The notes beneath the pieces were generated by a model. That model ran no database searches. It was given only the letters and a program-made list of their open reading frames with translations, and was not told the origin of the DNA. A stretch of 63,727 bases of DNA, taken from assembly GCF_900163625.1 (NCBI RefSeq), contig NZ_FUIE01000080.1, forward strand, positions 1-63,727. The letters are read 5' to 3'. The stretch's first letter is position 1; every line of letters begins with the position of its first letter. The DNA is from Brevundimonas diminuta 3F5N. GTDB taxonomy: Bacteria > Pseudomonadota > Alphaproteobacteria > Caulobacterales > Caulobacteraceae. The translations under genes were made by a program, and so were the position numbers. This document shows, in pieces, positions 34,465-43,690 of the stretch.

Positions 34465-35685
34465 ATGAGGGATCAGGTCGAGACGGTTCAGCCGAAGCCG
34501 GTGGCGGCGGATCAGCGGATCGTGACGCTGGACGTGCTGCGCGGCGCGGCGGTGCTGGGCATTCTGGCGGTCAATGCGTCGGCCTTCGCCTTGCCGCTGG
34601 TGATCCTGGAGTCGGCGCCGGATCAGTCGCCTTTTCCCGCCGTCGTGGGGGCTTCGGGCGTGGCGCAGTGGGCGGTCGACGTCTTCTTCCGCCAGAAGTT
34701 CGTGACCCTGTTCTCCATGCTGTTCGGCGTGTCGATCTTCCTGGTCGGCGGCGAGCGGAAGGATGAGGCCAAGGGAGGCGTCCTGCGCCGCCGCCTGATG
34801 TTTCTGGCCCTGTTCGGCCTGATCCACGGCCTGGCCTTCTGGTACGGCGACATCCTGTTGCTCTACGCCTGGGCAGGGCTGTTCGTGATGTTGATGCGGT
34901 CGATGCCGGCCAAGCCGCTGATCTGGATCGGCGCCGGGGCGACGGTGCTGCTGGCCACGCTTCAGGCGGGCCTGATGATGGCGATGGCGCATTTCCCGGA
35001 GGCCATGAGCGAAGGCGGCCCCGCCGATGGGGCGGTCGCGGCCTCCATCGCGGCCTATCAGAGCGGCTGGGCAGGCGCGGCGCTGGAGAACCTGAAGGCC
35101 TGGGCCTTCGCTCAGGGCGCCAGCCTGTTCATGTATGTCTTTTCGACCGTTCCGCTGATGATGCTGGGCCTGGGTCTGTTCAAGGCGGGCTTCTTCCACG
35201 GCCGCGTCCCGGCGCGCGTCTATGCGATGTTGATGGCGGGTGGGGCGGCGGTGCTGGCGTTGCTGGGCGTGCTGGAATGGCTGGAGATCCAGGCCGGTCC
35301 GGGCGTTGAAGCCACCGGCGGCTGGGCGGCGGTCGTCGCCTCCTATCCGATCATCGTCACCCTGGGCTACGCCTCGGCGTTGATCCTGGCGACCACGCGC
35401 GGCGTGGGCTGGCTGCGCAAGGGGTTGGCGCCGGTGGGGCGGATGGCGTTCACCAACTATCTGACCCAGACCCTGATCATGACGACGATCTTCTACATGC
35501 CGTGGGGCCCGCGCCTGTTCGGTCAGGTCGACTATCCGATGCAGTGGGCCATCGTCGTCGGCGTCTGGGCGCTGCAGTTGATCTGGTCGCCGCTGTGGCT
35601 GTCCAAGTTCACCATGGGCCCGTTCGAATGGCTGTGGCGGCGCCTCAGCTATGGGCGCGACCTGCCGCTGCGCCGCGGGGCCTGA
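34465..35685 (+). CDS. DUF418 family membrane protein
   Basis: A 406-residue polytopic membrane protein. The N-terminal block RIVTLDVLRGAAVLGILAVN and the C-terminal region LAPVGRMAFTNYLTQTLI...GPFEWLWRRLSYG are the two signatures of the DUF418 family, distantly related to membrane acyltransferases (YeiB-like). About ten hydrophobic helices are present. Function is unknown. It lies 58 bases upstream of hisS on the same strand. Confidence 0.9.
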   Translation: MRDQVETVQPKPVAADQRIVTLDVLRGAAVLGILAVNASAFALPLVILESAPDQSPFPAVVGASGVAQWAVDVFFRQKFVTLFSMLFGVSIFLVGGERKDEAKGGVLRRRLMFLALFGLIHGLAFWYGDILLLYAWAGLFVMLMRSMPAKPLIWIGAGATVLLATLQAGLMMAMAHFPEAMSEGGPADGAVAASIAAYQSGWAGAALENLKAWAFAQGASLFMYVFSTVPLMMLGLGLFKAGFFHGRVPARVYAMLMAGGAAVLALLGVLEWLEIQAGPGVEATGGWAAVVASYPIIVTLGYASALILATTRGVGWLRKGLAPVGRMAFTNYLTQTLIMTTIFYMPWGPRLFGQVDYPMQWAIVVGVWALQLIWSPLWLSKFTMGPFEWLWRRLSYGRDLPLRRGA

Positions 35686-35743
35686 GCGGGAAGGGGCGGA
35701 CGGCGAGTTGCGGCGATGGAACTGATGGCTTAATCGCCGCTTC

Positions 35744-37216
35744 ATGACCGACGAAGCCTCCAACCGCCCCGAAGCTCGCGCGCCGCGCGGGTTCGCCGAC
35801 CGTCGCGGCCGCGACCTGACCGCCGAGCGCCGCATCGTCGCGCGCGTGTCCGAGGTCTATGAGCGCTGGGGCTTCGAGGCGCTGGAGACCCCGGCGTTCG
35901 AGTACGCCGACGCCCTGGGCAAGTTCCTGCCGGACGCCGACCGTCCCAACGAAGGCGTCTTCGCGCTTCAGGACGATGACGATCAGTGGATGGCGCTGCG
36001 TTACGACCACACGGCGCCGCTGGCCCGTTTCGCCGCCCAGAACTGGGAGACCCTGCCCAAGCCGTTCCGTCGCTACGCCTATGGGCCGGTGTGGCGCAAT
36101 GAAAAGCCGGGGCCGGGCCGCTTCCGCGAATTCTGGCAATGCGACGCCGACACCGTCGGCTCGGACCGACCCGAGGCCGACGCCGAGATCATCGCCATGG
36201 GCTGCGAGGGTTTGCGGGCTGCGGGTCTGGCGGCCGGGCAGGCGGTGATCCGCGTCTCCAACCGCAAGCTGTTCGACGGCCTGTTCGACGCGGGCGGGAT
36301 CACGGATCCGATCCAGCGCCTCACGGCTTTGCGCGCCGTGGACAAATACGACCGTCTAGGCGTCGAGGGCGTGCGACTGCTGCTGGGCGAGGGCCGTCTG
36401 GACGAGTCCGGCGACTACACCAAGGGGGCAAACCTGCCCGCCTCGGTGATCGGCGCGATCGAAGCCTTCCTGGCCTCGGCCGAGACGTCGGGCCTCAGCC
36501 GTGCGGGCGTGCTGGACGCCGTGTCAGGCGCCGCCCTGGGCGCTGCGGGCGAAGAGGCACTGAAGGAGCTGGCCGCCATCGACCGCGCCCTGACGGCCAT
36601 GGGCGTGTCGCAGGACGACGTGCGCTTCGATCCGACCATCGTGCGCGGGTTGGAATACTACACCGGGGCGGTGTTCGAGGCCGAACTGCTGCTGGACACC
36701 AAGGACGAAAAGGGGCGCGCGGTGCGCTTCGGTTCGATCGGCGGCGGCGGGCGCTATGACGACCTGGTGTCGCGTTTCACCGGCCAGTCGACGCCGGCGA
36801 CGGGCTTCTCCTTCGGCGTGTCGCGTCTGGCTTCGGCGCTGCGCGCGGCGGGGCGCGGGGCTGAGGACGCCACGCGCGGGCCGGTGGTGGCCATCGTCTT
36901 CTCGGAGGACGACATGCAGCACTATCTCGACGCCGTGTCCGAGTTGCGCGCGGCGGGCATTCCGGCCGAGCTGTATCTGGGCCGGGCGGGCATGAAGGCG
37001 CAGATGAAATACGCCGACCGTCGCGGGGCCCCAGCCGCCGTCATCCTGGGCGGGGACGAGATCGCCGCCGGTCAGGTGACGATCAAGGATCTCGACGCCG
37101 GACGCGCCCGCGCCGCCGCCATTGCTGACAACGACGCCTGGAAGGCCGAGCGCCCAGGCCAGCAGACCGTGGCCCGCGATCAGCTGGTCGCGGTGGTGCG
37201 TTCCATTATCGAATAG
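35744..37216 (+). CDS. hisS: histidyl-tRNA synthetase
   Basis: A 490-residue class II aminoacyl-tRNA synthetase. Motif 2 is YAYGPVWRNEKPGPGRFREFWQ, and the histidine-specific loops appear as RGLEYYTGAVFE and GSIGGGGRYDDL. A C-terminal anticodon-binding domain (from about 385) ends in a VRSIIE helix. A short N-terminal Arg-rich extension, APRGFADRRGRDL, is usual in alphaproteobacteria. These enzymes often recognise tRNA-His lacking the extra G-1 in this class; that is family knowledge and not visible here. Confidence 0.94.
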   Translation: MTDEASNRPEARAPRGFADRRGRDLTAERRIVARVSEVYERWGFEALETPAFEYADALGKFLPDADRPNEGVFALQDDDDQWMALRYDHTAPLARFAAQNWETLPKPFRRYAYGPVWRNEKPGPGRFREFWQCDADTVGSDRPEADAEIIAMGCEGLRAAGLAAGQAVIRVSNRKLFDGLFDAGGITDPIQRLTALRAVDKYDRLGVEGVRLLLGEGRLDESGDYTKGANLPASVIGAIEAFLASAETSGLSRAGVLDAVSGAALGAAGEEALKELAAIDRALTAMGVSQDDVRFDPTIVRGLEYYTGAVFEAELLLDTKDEKGRAVRFGSIGGGGRYDDLVSRFTGQSTPATGFSFGVSRLASALRAAGRGAEDATRGPVVAIVFSEDDMQHYLDAVSELRAAGIPAELYLGRAGMKAQMKYADRRGAPAAVILGGDEIAAGQVTIKDLDAGRARAAAIADNDAWKAERPGQQTVARDQLVAVVRSIIE

Positions 37217-37447
37217 GCTTCGATAAAAACCATGACGAAGACGTGAGTTATCAACGTTCAGTTACGAAAGAACGCTCTTTCGATAGAGGCTTGATTGACT
37301 TGACCCCCTCGATGGCGTCATTTGGTCTCACTCAAGAGGCGCAGCGCTCAGCCGCAGCGACATCTTGAAGGCGTTTCGGGGAGGAAACGTCCGCTCCTGA
37401 GAGAGCGAGAAGGCCCGCTGCGATGTATCCCCCGCAGCGGGCTTTTT
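37217..37447 (+). ncRNA. candidate structured noncoding RNA downstream of hisS
   Basis: A stretch more AT-rich than its surroundings, with four consecutive hairpins: CGAAAGA-acgc-TCTTTCG (37265-37282), CGTTTC-ggggag-GAAACG (37372-37389), CGCTC/GAGCG (37392-37407) and a terminator (37413-37447). No ORF is credible. A TTGACC at 37300-37305 might be a -35 element but lacks a good -10. It may be a hisS 3' UTR or an independent small RNA ending at 37447. Confidence 0.4.
37413..37447 (+). terminator. rho-independent terminator
   Basis: GCCCGCTGCG (37413-37422) pairs perfectly with CGCAGCGGGC (37433-37442), followed by T5. It ends the hisS transcript or a separate small RNA. Confidence 0.85.
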
Positions 37448-37515
37448 CATGCCTGACGCTCAGGAAATGTATCGAAAAGTATTCGAGAGTCGCTGGGGTG
37501 TTGACCTCATGCGCC

Positions 37516-37622
37516 GTCATCCTCGGGCTTGACCCGAGAATCCAGGGGCGCCGACTTCTCCATCCCGCCTTGTGCGTCAAACGACCAGATTGCTGGATCC
37601 TCGGGTCAAGCTCGAGGATGAC
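37516..37622. repeat. inverted repeat pair, 29-base arms
   Basis: The 29-base arm at 37516-37544 (GTCATCCTCGGGCTTGACCC and on) reappears inverted at 37594-37622 with two mismatches. Each arm contains its own CTCGGGCTTGACCCGAG palindrome. The pair lies between the convergent hisS and M13 peptidase genes. Nothing else is recognisable in the remaining intergenic sequence. Confidence 0.8.
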
Positions 37623-37655
37623 TGCGGGTGCTGGTGTTGAGGAACTGGCCGTATG

Positions 37656-37688
37656 AAAAAGGGCCGGAGCATCGCCGCTCCGGCCCTC
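37656..37688 (-). terminator. terminator of the M13 peptidase gene
   Basis: A 10-bp perfect stem, GGGCCGGAGC (37661-37670) with GCTCCGGCCC (37677-37686), is followed on the minus strand by T5. Confidence 0.88.
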
Positions 37689-37710
37689 TTCGTTCAGCAG
37701 GCGCCGCATC

Positions 37711-39837
37711 TTACCAGATGCGGACGCGCTCTTCCGGCGTCAGGTAGTATTTGGTTCCCGGCTTGATGCCGAAGGCGTCGTACCAGGCGTCGATGTTGCG
37801 GACCGGGCCGATCACGCGGAACTCGGCCGGGCTGTGCGGATCGGTGGCGATCTGGTTGATCAGCGCCTCATGACGGTATTTGGACTGCCACACCTGGGCC
37901 CAGCCGTAGAAGAAGCGCTGGTCGCCGGTCGTGCCGTCGATGACCGGGGCGGGCTGGCCATTCAGCGACAGGTGGTAAGCCTCGAGACCGACCGCCGTGC
38001 CGGCGGCGTCGCCGATGTTCTCGCCCATGGTCAGGCCGCCCTGGACGGGGTGGCCGGGCACGGGCTCGAAGGCGTCATACTGAGCGCCCAGGCGCTTGGT
38101 CAGGCCTTCGAAATTGGCCTTGTCCTGATCGGTCCACCAGTTGCGCAGCACGCCGTCGCCGTCGGACTTGGAGCCCTGGTCGTCGAAGCCGTGGCCGATC
38201 TCGTGGCCGATGACGCCGCCGATGCCGCCGTAGTTGACGGCCGGGTCCGCATCCGGGTCGAAGAAGGGCGGCTGCAGGATGGCGGCGGGGAAGACGATCT
38301 CGTTATTGGCCGAGTTGTAATAGGCGTTCACCGTCTGCGGGGTCATGCCCCACTCGTCCTTGTCGACCGGCTGGTCCAGGCGCGACAGGCGATAGTTCCA
38401 CTGGAACTGGCCCATGCGCTGGCTGTTGCCGAACAGGTCGTCGGCCTGGATCTCGAGCGCCGAATAGTCGCGCCACTTGTTCGGATAGCCGATCTTGACG
38501 GTGAACTTCCGCAGCTTCTCCTGAGCCGCCGCCTTCGTCTCCGTGCCCATCCAGGTCAGGTTGTCGATCCGGTGCGACAAGGCGGTGCGAAGGTTGGCGA
38601 CCAGTTCTTCCATCTTGGCCTTGGATTCGGCCGGGAAGTATTCGGCGACATAGAGACGGCCCGCCGCCTCGCCCAGGGCGCCTTCGGCGAAGCTGATGGC
38701 GCGCTTCTCACGGCTGCGCTGTTCGGGCTGACCGGCCAGATCGCGCGAGTGGAACGCCCACTGGGCGTCCGAAAAGCGCTGCGACAGCATGGGCGCGGCG
38801 TCGTCCGTGGTGTGGAAGGCCTGCCAGGCCTGCAGGGTGGCCACCGGCGTCTCGGCGAAGATGGCGGCCATCTTCGGCATGGCCGTGTTCTGGCGCACGA
38901 TCACGCGATCGACCGCGCCCAGTCCGGCGGCGTTGAAATAGCCGGCCCAGTCGAAGCCGGGCGCTTCGGCGGCCAGGGTCTGGATCGAATAGGGGTTGTA
39001 GGTCTTGTCGCGGTTGCGGTTCTCAATCGGGGTCCAGTGGGCCTCGGCGATCCGGTCTTCCAGGGCGAGGATGGCGGCGGCCGAACCGGCTGGATCGGTC
39101 CAGCCGATGTTGGTCAGCGTCTGTTCGATATAGGCCTGATACTTCTGCTTCTTGTCGGCGAAACGAGCGTCCAGATAGTAGTCGCGGTTGGGCATTCCCA
39201 GGCCCGACTGGCCGGTGGTCACCGCGTAGCGGGTGGGGTTCTTCTGATCGATGGTGATGCCGGTGCCGAAGAAGGAGCCGCCCGCGCGTCCCTGGGTCTG
39301 GCCCATGTAGGCGGCGATCTTCTCATGGCTGTCGGCGGCGCGGATGGCGGCCAGATACGGAGCTAGCGGCTGGGCGTCCAACTGGTCGATGCGAGCCTGG
39401 TCGATGAAGGCGCGGTAGGCGTCGGCGATCTTCTGCTCGTCCGAACCGGCGGCCAGATCGGTACGCGCGGCCAGATCTGTCACCAGCTTCTTCATGCGGT
39501 TGTCGGACAGTTCGCGCAGCAGGGCGAACGAGCCGTAGGAGGTGCGGTCCGACGGGATGGTCAACTGGTCCAGCGCCGCGCCGTTGGCGTAGCGGAAGAA
39601 GCTGTCGCCCGGATCGACCGTGGTGTCGCGACCGGCCAGGTCGAAGCCCCAGGTTCCGTATCGGGGGGCGTCCGTGCCCTGCCAGCCCGAGGCGCCGCCC
39701 TGGGCGGCCGGGGTCTGGAACAGTTCGAAGACCGAGCAGGCTTCGTCGATGCAGGCGTGGTCATGACCGTCGTGGGCCAGGGCTGCGGCTGGCGCCAGAA
39801 GGGCCGCCGCTGCGACCCCCGCGAACAGTTTCTTCAT
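37711..39837 (-). CDS. M13-family (neprilysin/PepO) zinc metallopeptidase
   Basis: A 708-residue exported endopeptidase. A signal peptide covers about the first 21 residues (cleavage after AALA). The mature start is His-rich (HDGHDHACIDEAC). The zinc motif HEIGH is at 545-549, the third ligand is E606 in GENIGD, and the substrate-binding NAYYNSANNEIVFPAAILQ precedes it. The C-terminus ends in the conserved tryptophan (VRIW) of this family. It would degrade oligopeptides in the periplasm. ATG 39837 is favoured by GAGG about nine bases upstream; ATG 39852 is an alternative. Confidence 0.93.
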   Translation of the reverse strand: MKKLFAGVAAAALLAPAAALAHDGHDHACIDEACSVFELFQTPAAQGGASGWQGTDAPRYGTWGFDLAGRDTTVDPGDSFFRYANGAALDQLTIPSDRTSYGSFALLRELSDNRMKKLVTDLAARTDLAAGSDEQKIADAYRAFIDQARIDQLDAQPLAPYLAAIRAADSHEKIAAYMGQTQGRAGGSFFGTGITIDQKNPTRYAVTTGQSGLGMPNRDYYLDARFADKKQKYQAYIEQTLTNIGWTDPAGSAAAILALEDRIAEAHWTPIENRNRDKTYNPYSIQTLAAEAPGFDWAGYFNAAGLGAVDRVIVRQNTAMPKMAAIFAETPVATLQAWQAFHTTDDAAPMLSQRFSDAQWAFHSRDLAGQPEQRSREKRAISFAEGALGEAAGRLYVAEYFPAESKAKMEELVANLRTALSHRIDNLTWMGTETKAAAQEKLRKFTVKIGYPNKWRDYSALEIQADDLFGNSQRMGQFQWNYRLSRLDQPVDKDEWGMTPQTVNAYYNSANNEIVFPAAILQPPFFDPDADPAVNYGGIGGVIGHEIGHGFDDQGSKSDGDGVLRNWWTDQDKANFEGLTKRLGAQYDAFEPVPGHPVQGGLTMGENIGDAAGTAVGLEAYHLSLNGQPAPVIDGTTGDQRFFYGWAQVWQSKYRHEALINQIATDPHSPAEFRVIGPVRNIDAWYDAFGIKPGTKYYLTPEERVRIW

Positions 39838-40239
39838 TCGTCGTTTCCTCATCTCGGACCCTCAAGGGGCGCGCTGCCCAAAGCCTAGAAGCAGGGGGCG
39901 ATCATGCGGTCTTAAAAAATTTTAATGCGCCGCGCGAGGGCGGACTGAATTCCCTGTTTTGGGCCCTGAGGCGCCCTAATGATGCAGAGAGGAAATAGAC
40001 TGAGGCATAAAGCCAAGCTTTGAGCCTGTGAGCTTCGCTGACCTTGCGGCATCAGTAGAACTCCGTAGTCATGTTGAACTCCTAAGCGTGGTGCGGCAGA
40101 GTTTTATGCCGCCCGTGACCCATTTTGGTCATTGTTCGGTGATGAAAGTTCACCACTTCCTCCTAGGAGCGTTCTCCGCCTTGTTCCAGGTTCGCGTCAG
40201 TTCGACGGCGAGCCGCGATGAGGCGAACGCCGCACATAG
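39838..40239. other. gene-free, hairpin-rich region upstream of tetR
   Basis: About 400 bases with lower GC than the neighbours, including an AAAAAATTTTAA tract near 39915. Several small inverted repeats are clustered: GCGGCA/TGCCGC (40093-40112), GACC/GGTC (40117-40130), GGTGA/TCACC (40138-40154) and the palindrome CTCCTAGGAG (40160-40169). A 71-codon GTG-started frame spans part of it but lacks the codon bias and ribosome-binding site of a real gene. It probably holds the divergent promoters of the M13 peptidase and tetR. Confidence 0.5.
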
Positions 40240-40917
40240 ATGAGTTTAGAGCCGCCGCCGATGCGTGAATCTTCCCAGTCCGCCCCTGCCGTCGCCGAAG
40301 CCGAAGTCCAGCCTCGGCTGAACCGCCGCCAGGCCGCCAAGGTGCGCACGCGTCAGAAGGTTCTGGACGCCGCCCGCACCCTCTTCGCCGAGCGCGGCTA
40401 TGACGCCGCCACCATCCGCGACATCGCCAAGGGCGCAGGCATGTCGACCGGCGCGGTCTTCGCCAACTTCCAGGACAAGGCCGAGCTGTTCGAAGCCGTC
40501 TTCTCCGAAGAGATGGAAGGCCTTCTGGTCGATATCCGCACCGCCGCCGCCGAGGGCCGCGTCCTGGACCGCCTGTCGAACGGGCTGACTGCGGGTTATC
40601 ACCGCTCGCTGGACCATCTGCCGCTGATGCAGGCCATGGTGGCGCGCTCGTGGTTCCAGCCGGAAGACGCCGATCTGCGCTCGCGCGCCTTCGTCCGTCC
40701 GCTGGTCGAGGCCGTGGCCGAGATTCTGCAGGCCGGCGTGCGTGAAGGCGAGCTGCGCCAGGATGTGGACCTGCCCATGTTGGCGCGTCTGATCTGGGAC
40801 GTCTTCATCAACAACTTCCGCTTCGCCGCCTATGACAACTGGGGCATCGAAGAGCTGACGCCGCATATCCGCAAGCAGCTGGAACTGATCCTGTCCAGCC
40901 AGCTGGCGCGCCAGTAA
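40240..40917 (+). CDS. TetR/AcrR family transcriptional regulator
   Basis: A 225-residue repressor-type regulator. An unusual disordered N-terminus (about 28 residues) precedes the TetR helix-turn-helix, with RQKVLDAARTLFAERGYDAATIRDIAKGAGMSTG... at about 38-80. The ligand domain follows, ending in a helical C-terminus. The start could be ATG 40240 or ATG 40261; neither has a clear ribosome-binding site. A terminator follows, so it is monocistronic. Its target and ligand are unknown. The facing M13 peptidase gene and the downstream PQQ dehydrogenase are candidates by proximity only. Confidence 0.88.
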   Translation: MSLEPPPMRESSQSAPAVAEAEVQPRLNRRQAAKVRTRQKVLDAARTLFAERGYDAATIRDIAKGAGMSTGAVFANFQDKAELFEAVFSEEMEGLLVDIRTAAAEGRVLDRLSNGLTAGYHRSLDHLPLMQAMVARSWFQPEDADLRSRAFVRPLVEAVAEILQAGVREGELRQDVDLPMLARLIWDVFINNFRFAAYDNWGIEELTPHIRKQLELILSSQLARQ

Positions 40918-40939
40918 GGCCTCAGCCAGAACCGATCGA

Positions 40940-40973
40940 GGGCCGTACGCCGAACAGGCGTGCGGCCCTTTTT
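40940..40973 (+). terminator. terminator of the tetR gene
   Basis: GGGCCGTACGCC (40940-40951) pairs with GGCGTGCGGCCC (40957-40968) with one G-U pair, followed by T5. Confidence 0.9.
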
Positions 40974-41077
40974 CCATGCCCCGGTCGGACCGGATCCAGC
41001 TTTCTTGCGCCCCGATGGAACGGCGGTCTTGCTGACGTGTTGCAGTCCAAGGCCAAGCTGAACGATGGGAGGGTGCC

Positions 41078-43519
41078 ATGTCGTCCATTGAGCGCGGACG
41101 GGGCTTCGGCAGCGTCCTTGTCAGGCTTCTCGGGATCGTCATCGCCCTGATCGGGCTGACGCTGACCATCGGCGGAGGCCAACTGATCATGTTGGGCGGG
41201 TCCGCCTATTATCTGATCGTCGGTCTGTTGATGATCGTTTCGGGCGGGCTGCTGGCCTTGCTCAAACCGTTGGGCGGCTGGCTCTACATCGCCATCTTCA
41301 TCGGCACCGTCGTGTGGGCGCTCTGGGAGGTCGGGCTGAACGGCTGGGCCCTGGTCCCGCGCGTGGTGGCGCCGCTGGTGCTGCTGATCGCGGTGGTCCT
41401 CAGCTTCCCGGCGCTGAAACGCGACGGGGGCGGCGGCAGGCTGGCCCTGGGCGGTCTGGCGGCCATCGTCGTCTTCGGCCTGGTCGCCGGCGTGGTGGTG
41501 GCCCAGGCCAACAAGGCGCGGGTTCTCAGCCCCGTGCCGGGCGCGGCGAGCGGCGGCGTGGGCGATCCGGCGGTGCTGAAGGTCGGCGCCGACTGGCCCG
41601 CCTGGGGCGGTTCGGACAGCGCCCAGCGCTATTCGCCGCTGAGCCAGATCAACAAGGACAATGTGAAGGGGCTTCAACGCGCCTGGACCTTCCGCACCGG
41701 CGATCTGCCTGACGAGCGCTGGGGCGCCGAGACGACGCCGCTGAAGGTCGGCGACACCCTCTATCTGTGCTCGGCCCGCAACCGGTTGTTCGCGGTGGAT
41801 GCGGCCACGGGCAAGCAGAAGTGGACCTATGATCCCAAGGTCGCCGACGACCAGATCCCCTATACCGCCGCCTGTCGGGGCGTAGCCTATTACGCCGCGC
41901 CGAACGTCGATGCGGCTCAGCCCTGCGCCACGCGCATCATCGAAGGCACGCTGGACGGACGGCTGGTGGCGGTGGACGCCCGCACGGGCGTTCCCTGTGC
42001 GGGTTTCGGGACCAACGGTTCGGTCAGCATCAAGCACGGCATGGGCGACCCCTATCCCGGCATGGTTTCGATCACCTCGGCGCCGGTCATCGTGCGCGGG
42101 GTGGTGGTGACTGGCCATCAGGTGCTGGACGGCCAGAAGCGGTGGAACGCGTCCGGCGTGATCCAGGGCTTCGACGCCGTGACGGGCCAACTGCGCTTCG
42201 CCTGGGACATGATGCGGCCGGACATCACCACCCTGCCGCCCGAAGGCGAGACCTATACGCCGGGCACGCCGAACATGTGGACGACGGCCACGGCGGATGA
42301 GGCGCTGGGTCTGGTCTTCCTGCCGATGGGCAACTCGGCGGCGGACTATTATTCCGGCCTGCGTCGTCCGGCCGAGAACGAATACGCCACCTCCCTGGTC
42401 GCGCTGGACGTGACCACCGGCAAGCCGCGCTGGCATTTCCAGACGGTGCGCAAGGACGTCTGGGACTATGACCTGGGCTCGCAGGCGACCCTGGTCGACA
42501 TGCCGATCAACGGGACCATGGTTCCGGCGGTGATCCTGCCATCCAAGCAGGGCGACCTCTATATTCTGGATCGCCGCACCGGCCTGCCGCTGCACAAGGT
42601 CGAGGAGCGCCGCGTGCCGCAGGGCGGCGTCGAGCCTTCGCAGCGCAGCCCGACCCAGCCCTTCTCCCTGTTCCACACTCTGAGGAAGGCCGACCTGACT
42701 GAACGCGACATGTGGGGCATGTCTCCGATTGACCAGATGGTCTGCCGCATCCAGTTCCATCAGGCGGCCTATGACGGCTATTTCACGCCGCCGACGTCGG
42801 ATCGGCACTGGATCCAGTATCCGGGCTACAACGGCGGATCGGACTGGGGCGGGGTGGCGGTCGATCCGGCGCGCGGCGTGATCGTCGCCAACTACAACGA
42901 CATGCCCAACCACAACCGCCTGGTGCCCCGCGCCGAGGCTGATCGTCTGGGCTGGTTCTCGCGCGACGACCCCCGTTACATCGAACGCGAGAAGGAGGCG
43001 GCGAACCGCGGCGGCAACCTGTCGAAGTCCAAGGCCGAGGGCGCGGGCGACCCGCAGATGGGCGTGCCCTACGCCATCGACGTCAATGCGGGTTGGCGGG
43101 TCAAGTTCACCGGCCTGCTGTGCAAACAGCCGCCCTATGGCGGGATGCGCGCCATCGACCTGAAGAGCGGCCGCACCCTGTGGGATCGTCCGTTCGGCAC
43201 GGCGCGCAAGAACGGACCGTTCGGCATTCCGTCGATGCTGCCGCTGGAGATCGGCACGCCGAACAACGGCGGTTCGGCGGTGACGGCGGGCGGGTTGATC
43301 TTCATCGCCGCGGCGACGGACGACCTGATCCGCGCCATCGACATCGAGACCGGCAAGACGGTGTGGTCGGATGTCCTTCCGGCGGGCGGCCAGGCCAATC
43401 CGATGATCTATGAGCAGAACGGCCGCCAGTACCTGGTCATCATGGCCGGCGGGCATCACTTCATGGAGACGCCGCGCGGGGACTATGTGATCGCTTATGC
43501 ATTGCCCGAGAAGATGTAG
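41078..43519 (+). CDS. membrane-bound PQQ-dependent dehydrogenase, glucose/quinate/shikimate family
   Basis: An 813-residue quinoprotein. Five N-terminal membrane helices (about residues 10-150) pass electrons to ubiquinone. A large periplasmic eight-bladed propeller binds pyrroloquinoline quinone and calcium. Propeller blades show recurrent W-docking segments (LYLCSARNRLFAVDAATGKQKW, WHFQTVRKDVWDYDLGSQ), and the family heme-free quinone site region GTARKNGPFGIPS is present. It oxidises glucose, quinate or a similar polyol in the periplasm. No pqq biosynthesis gene lies in the window, so PQQ must be made elsewhere or scavenged. Length is typical of Gcd. Confidence 0.92.
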   Translation: MSSIERGRGFGSVLVRLLGIVIALIGLTLTIGGGQLIMLGGSAYYLIVGLLMIVSGGLLALLKPLGGWLYIAIFIGTVVWALWEVGLNGWALVPRVVAPLVLLIAVVLSFPALKRDGGGGRLALGGLAAIVVFGLVAGVVVAQANKARVLSPVPGAASGGVGDPAVLKVGADWPAWGGSDSAQRYSPLSQINKDNVKGLQRAWTFRTGDLPDERWGAETTPLKVGDTLYLCSARNRLFAVDAATGKQKWTYDPKVADDQIPYTAACRGVAYYAAPNVDAAQPCATRIIEGTLDGRLVAVDARTGVPCAGFGTNGSVSIKHGMGDPYPGMVSITSAPVIVRGVVVTGHQVLDGQKRWNASGVIQGFDAVTGQLRFAWDMMRPDITTLPPEGETYTPGTPNMWTTATADEALGLVFLPMGNSAADYYSGLRRPAENEYATSLVALDVTTGKPRWHFQTVRKDVWDYDLGSQATLVDMPINGTMVPAVILPSKQGDLYILDRRTGLPLHKVEERRVPQGGVEPSQRSPTQPFSLFHTLRKADLTERDMWGMSPIDQMVCRIQFHQAAYDGYFTPPTSDRHWIQYPGYNGGSDWGGVAVDPARGVIVANYNDMPNHNRLVPRAEADRLGWFSRDDPRYIEREKEAANRGGNLSKSKAEGAGDPQMGVPYAIDVNAGWRVKFTGLLCKQPPYGGMRAIDLKSGRTLWDRPFGTARKNGPFGIPSMLPLEIGTPNNGGSAVTAGGLIFIAAATDDLIRAIDIETGKTVWSDVLPAGGQANPMIYEQNGRQYLVIMAGGHHFMETPRGDYVIAYALPEKM

Positions 43520-43526
43520 GGCGCGA

Positions 43527-43681
43527 CGCCTCTCCCTCCCCGTCCCGGGGAGGGTGGTCGCGTAGCGACCGGGTGGGGAGGACCAGGTGATTAAGGCGCG
43601 GCGTTTGATTTGCCTTGCCGCCCCCACCCGGCTTCGGCTGCGCCTCTGCCACCCTCTCCGAGACGGGGAGGGAGAGGCGGG
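43527..43681. repeat. inverted pair of palindromic intergenic repeats
   Basis: A unit at about 43527-43578 (CGCCTCTCCCTCCCCGTCCC, then GGGTGG and CGGGTGGGG) is repeated inverted at about 43618-43681 with a few substitutions. Its layout is like that of the 9.0-kb pair although the sequence differs. It fills the convergent gap between the PQQ dehydrogenase and proA genes. Confidence 0.8.
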
Positions 43682-43690
43682 GCGTTTGTC

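Noticed and set aside
37370..37410. GGGGAGGAAACGTCCGCTCC-like segment resembling the RNase P RNA core
   Set aside because: It has an inserted base, and neither the remaining conserved elements nor the roughly 400-base length of rnpB are present; a local hairpin explains it.
40138..40182. Second SOS box (GTTC repeats) near 40.1 kb
   Set aside because: The GTTC copies are spaced by 8 or 10 bases, not 7, so they do not match the LexA operator.
40028..40243. Possible 71-residue protein upstream of tetR
   Set aside because: GTG start without ribosome-binding site, atypical codon use, and it spans a cluster of hairpins. Better explained as regulatory DNA.
40922..43627. 901-codon minus-strand frame opposite the PQQ dehydrogenase
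   Set aside because: Antisense artefact with Arg/His-rich low-complexity translation.
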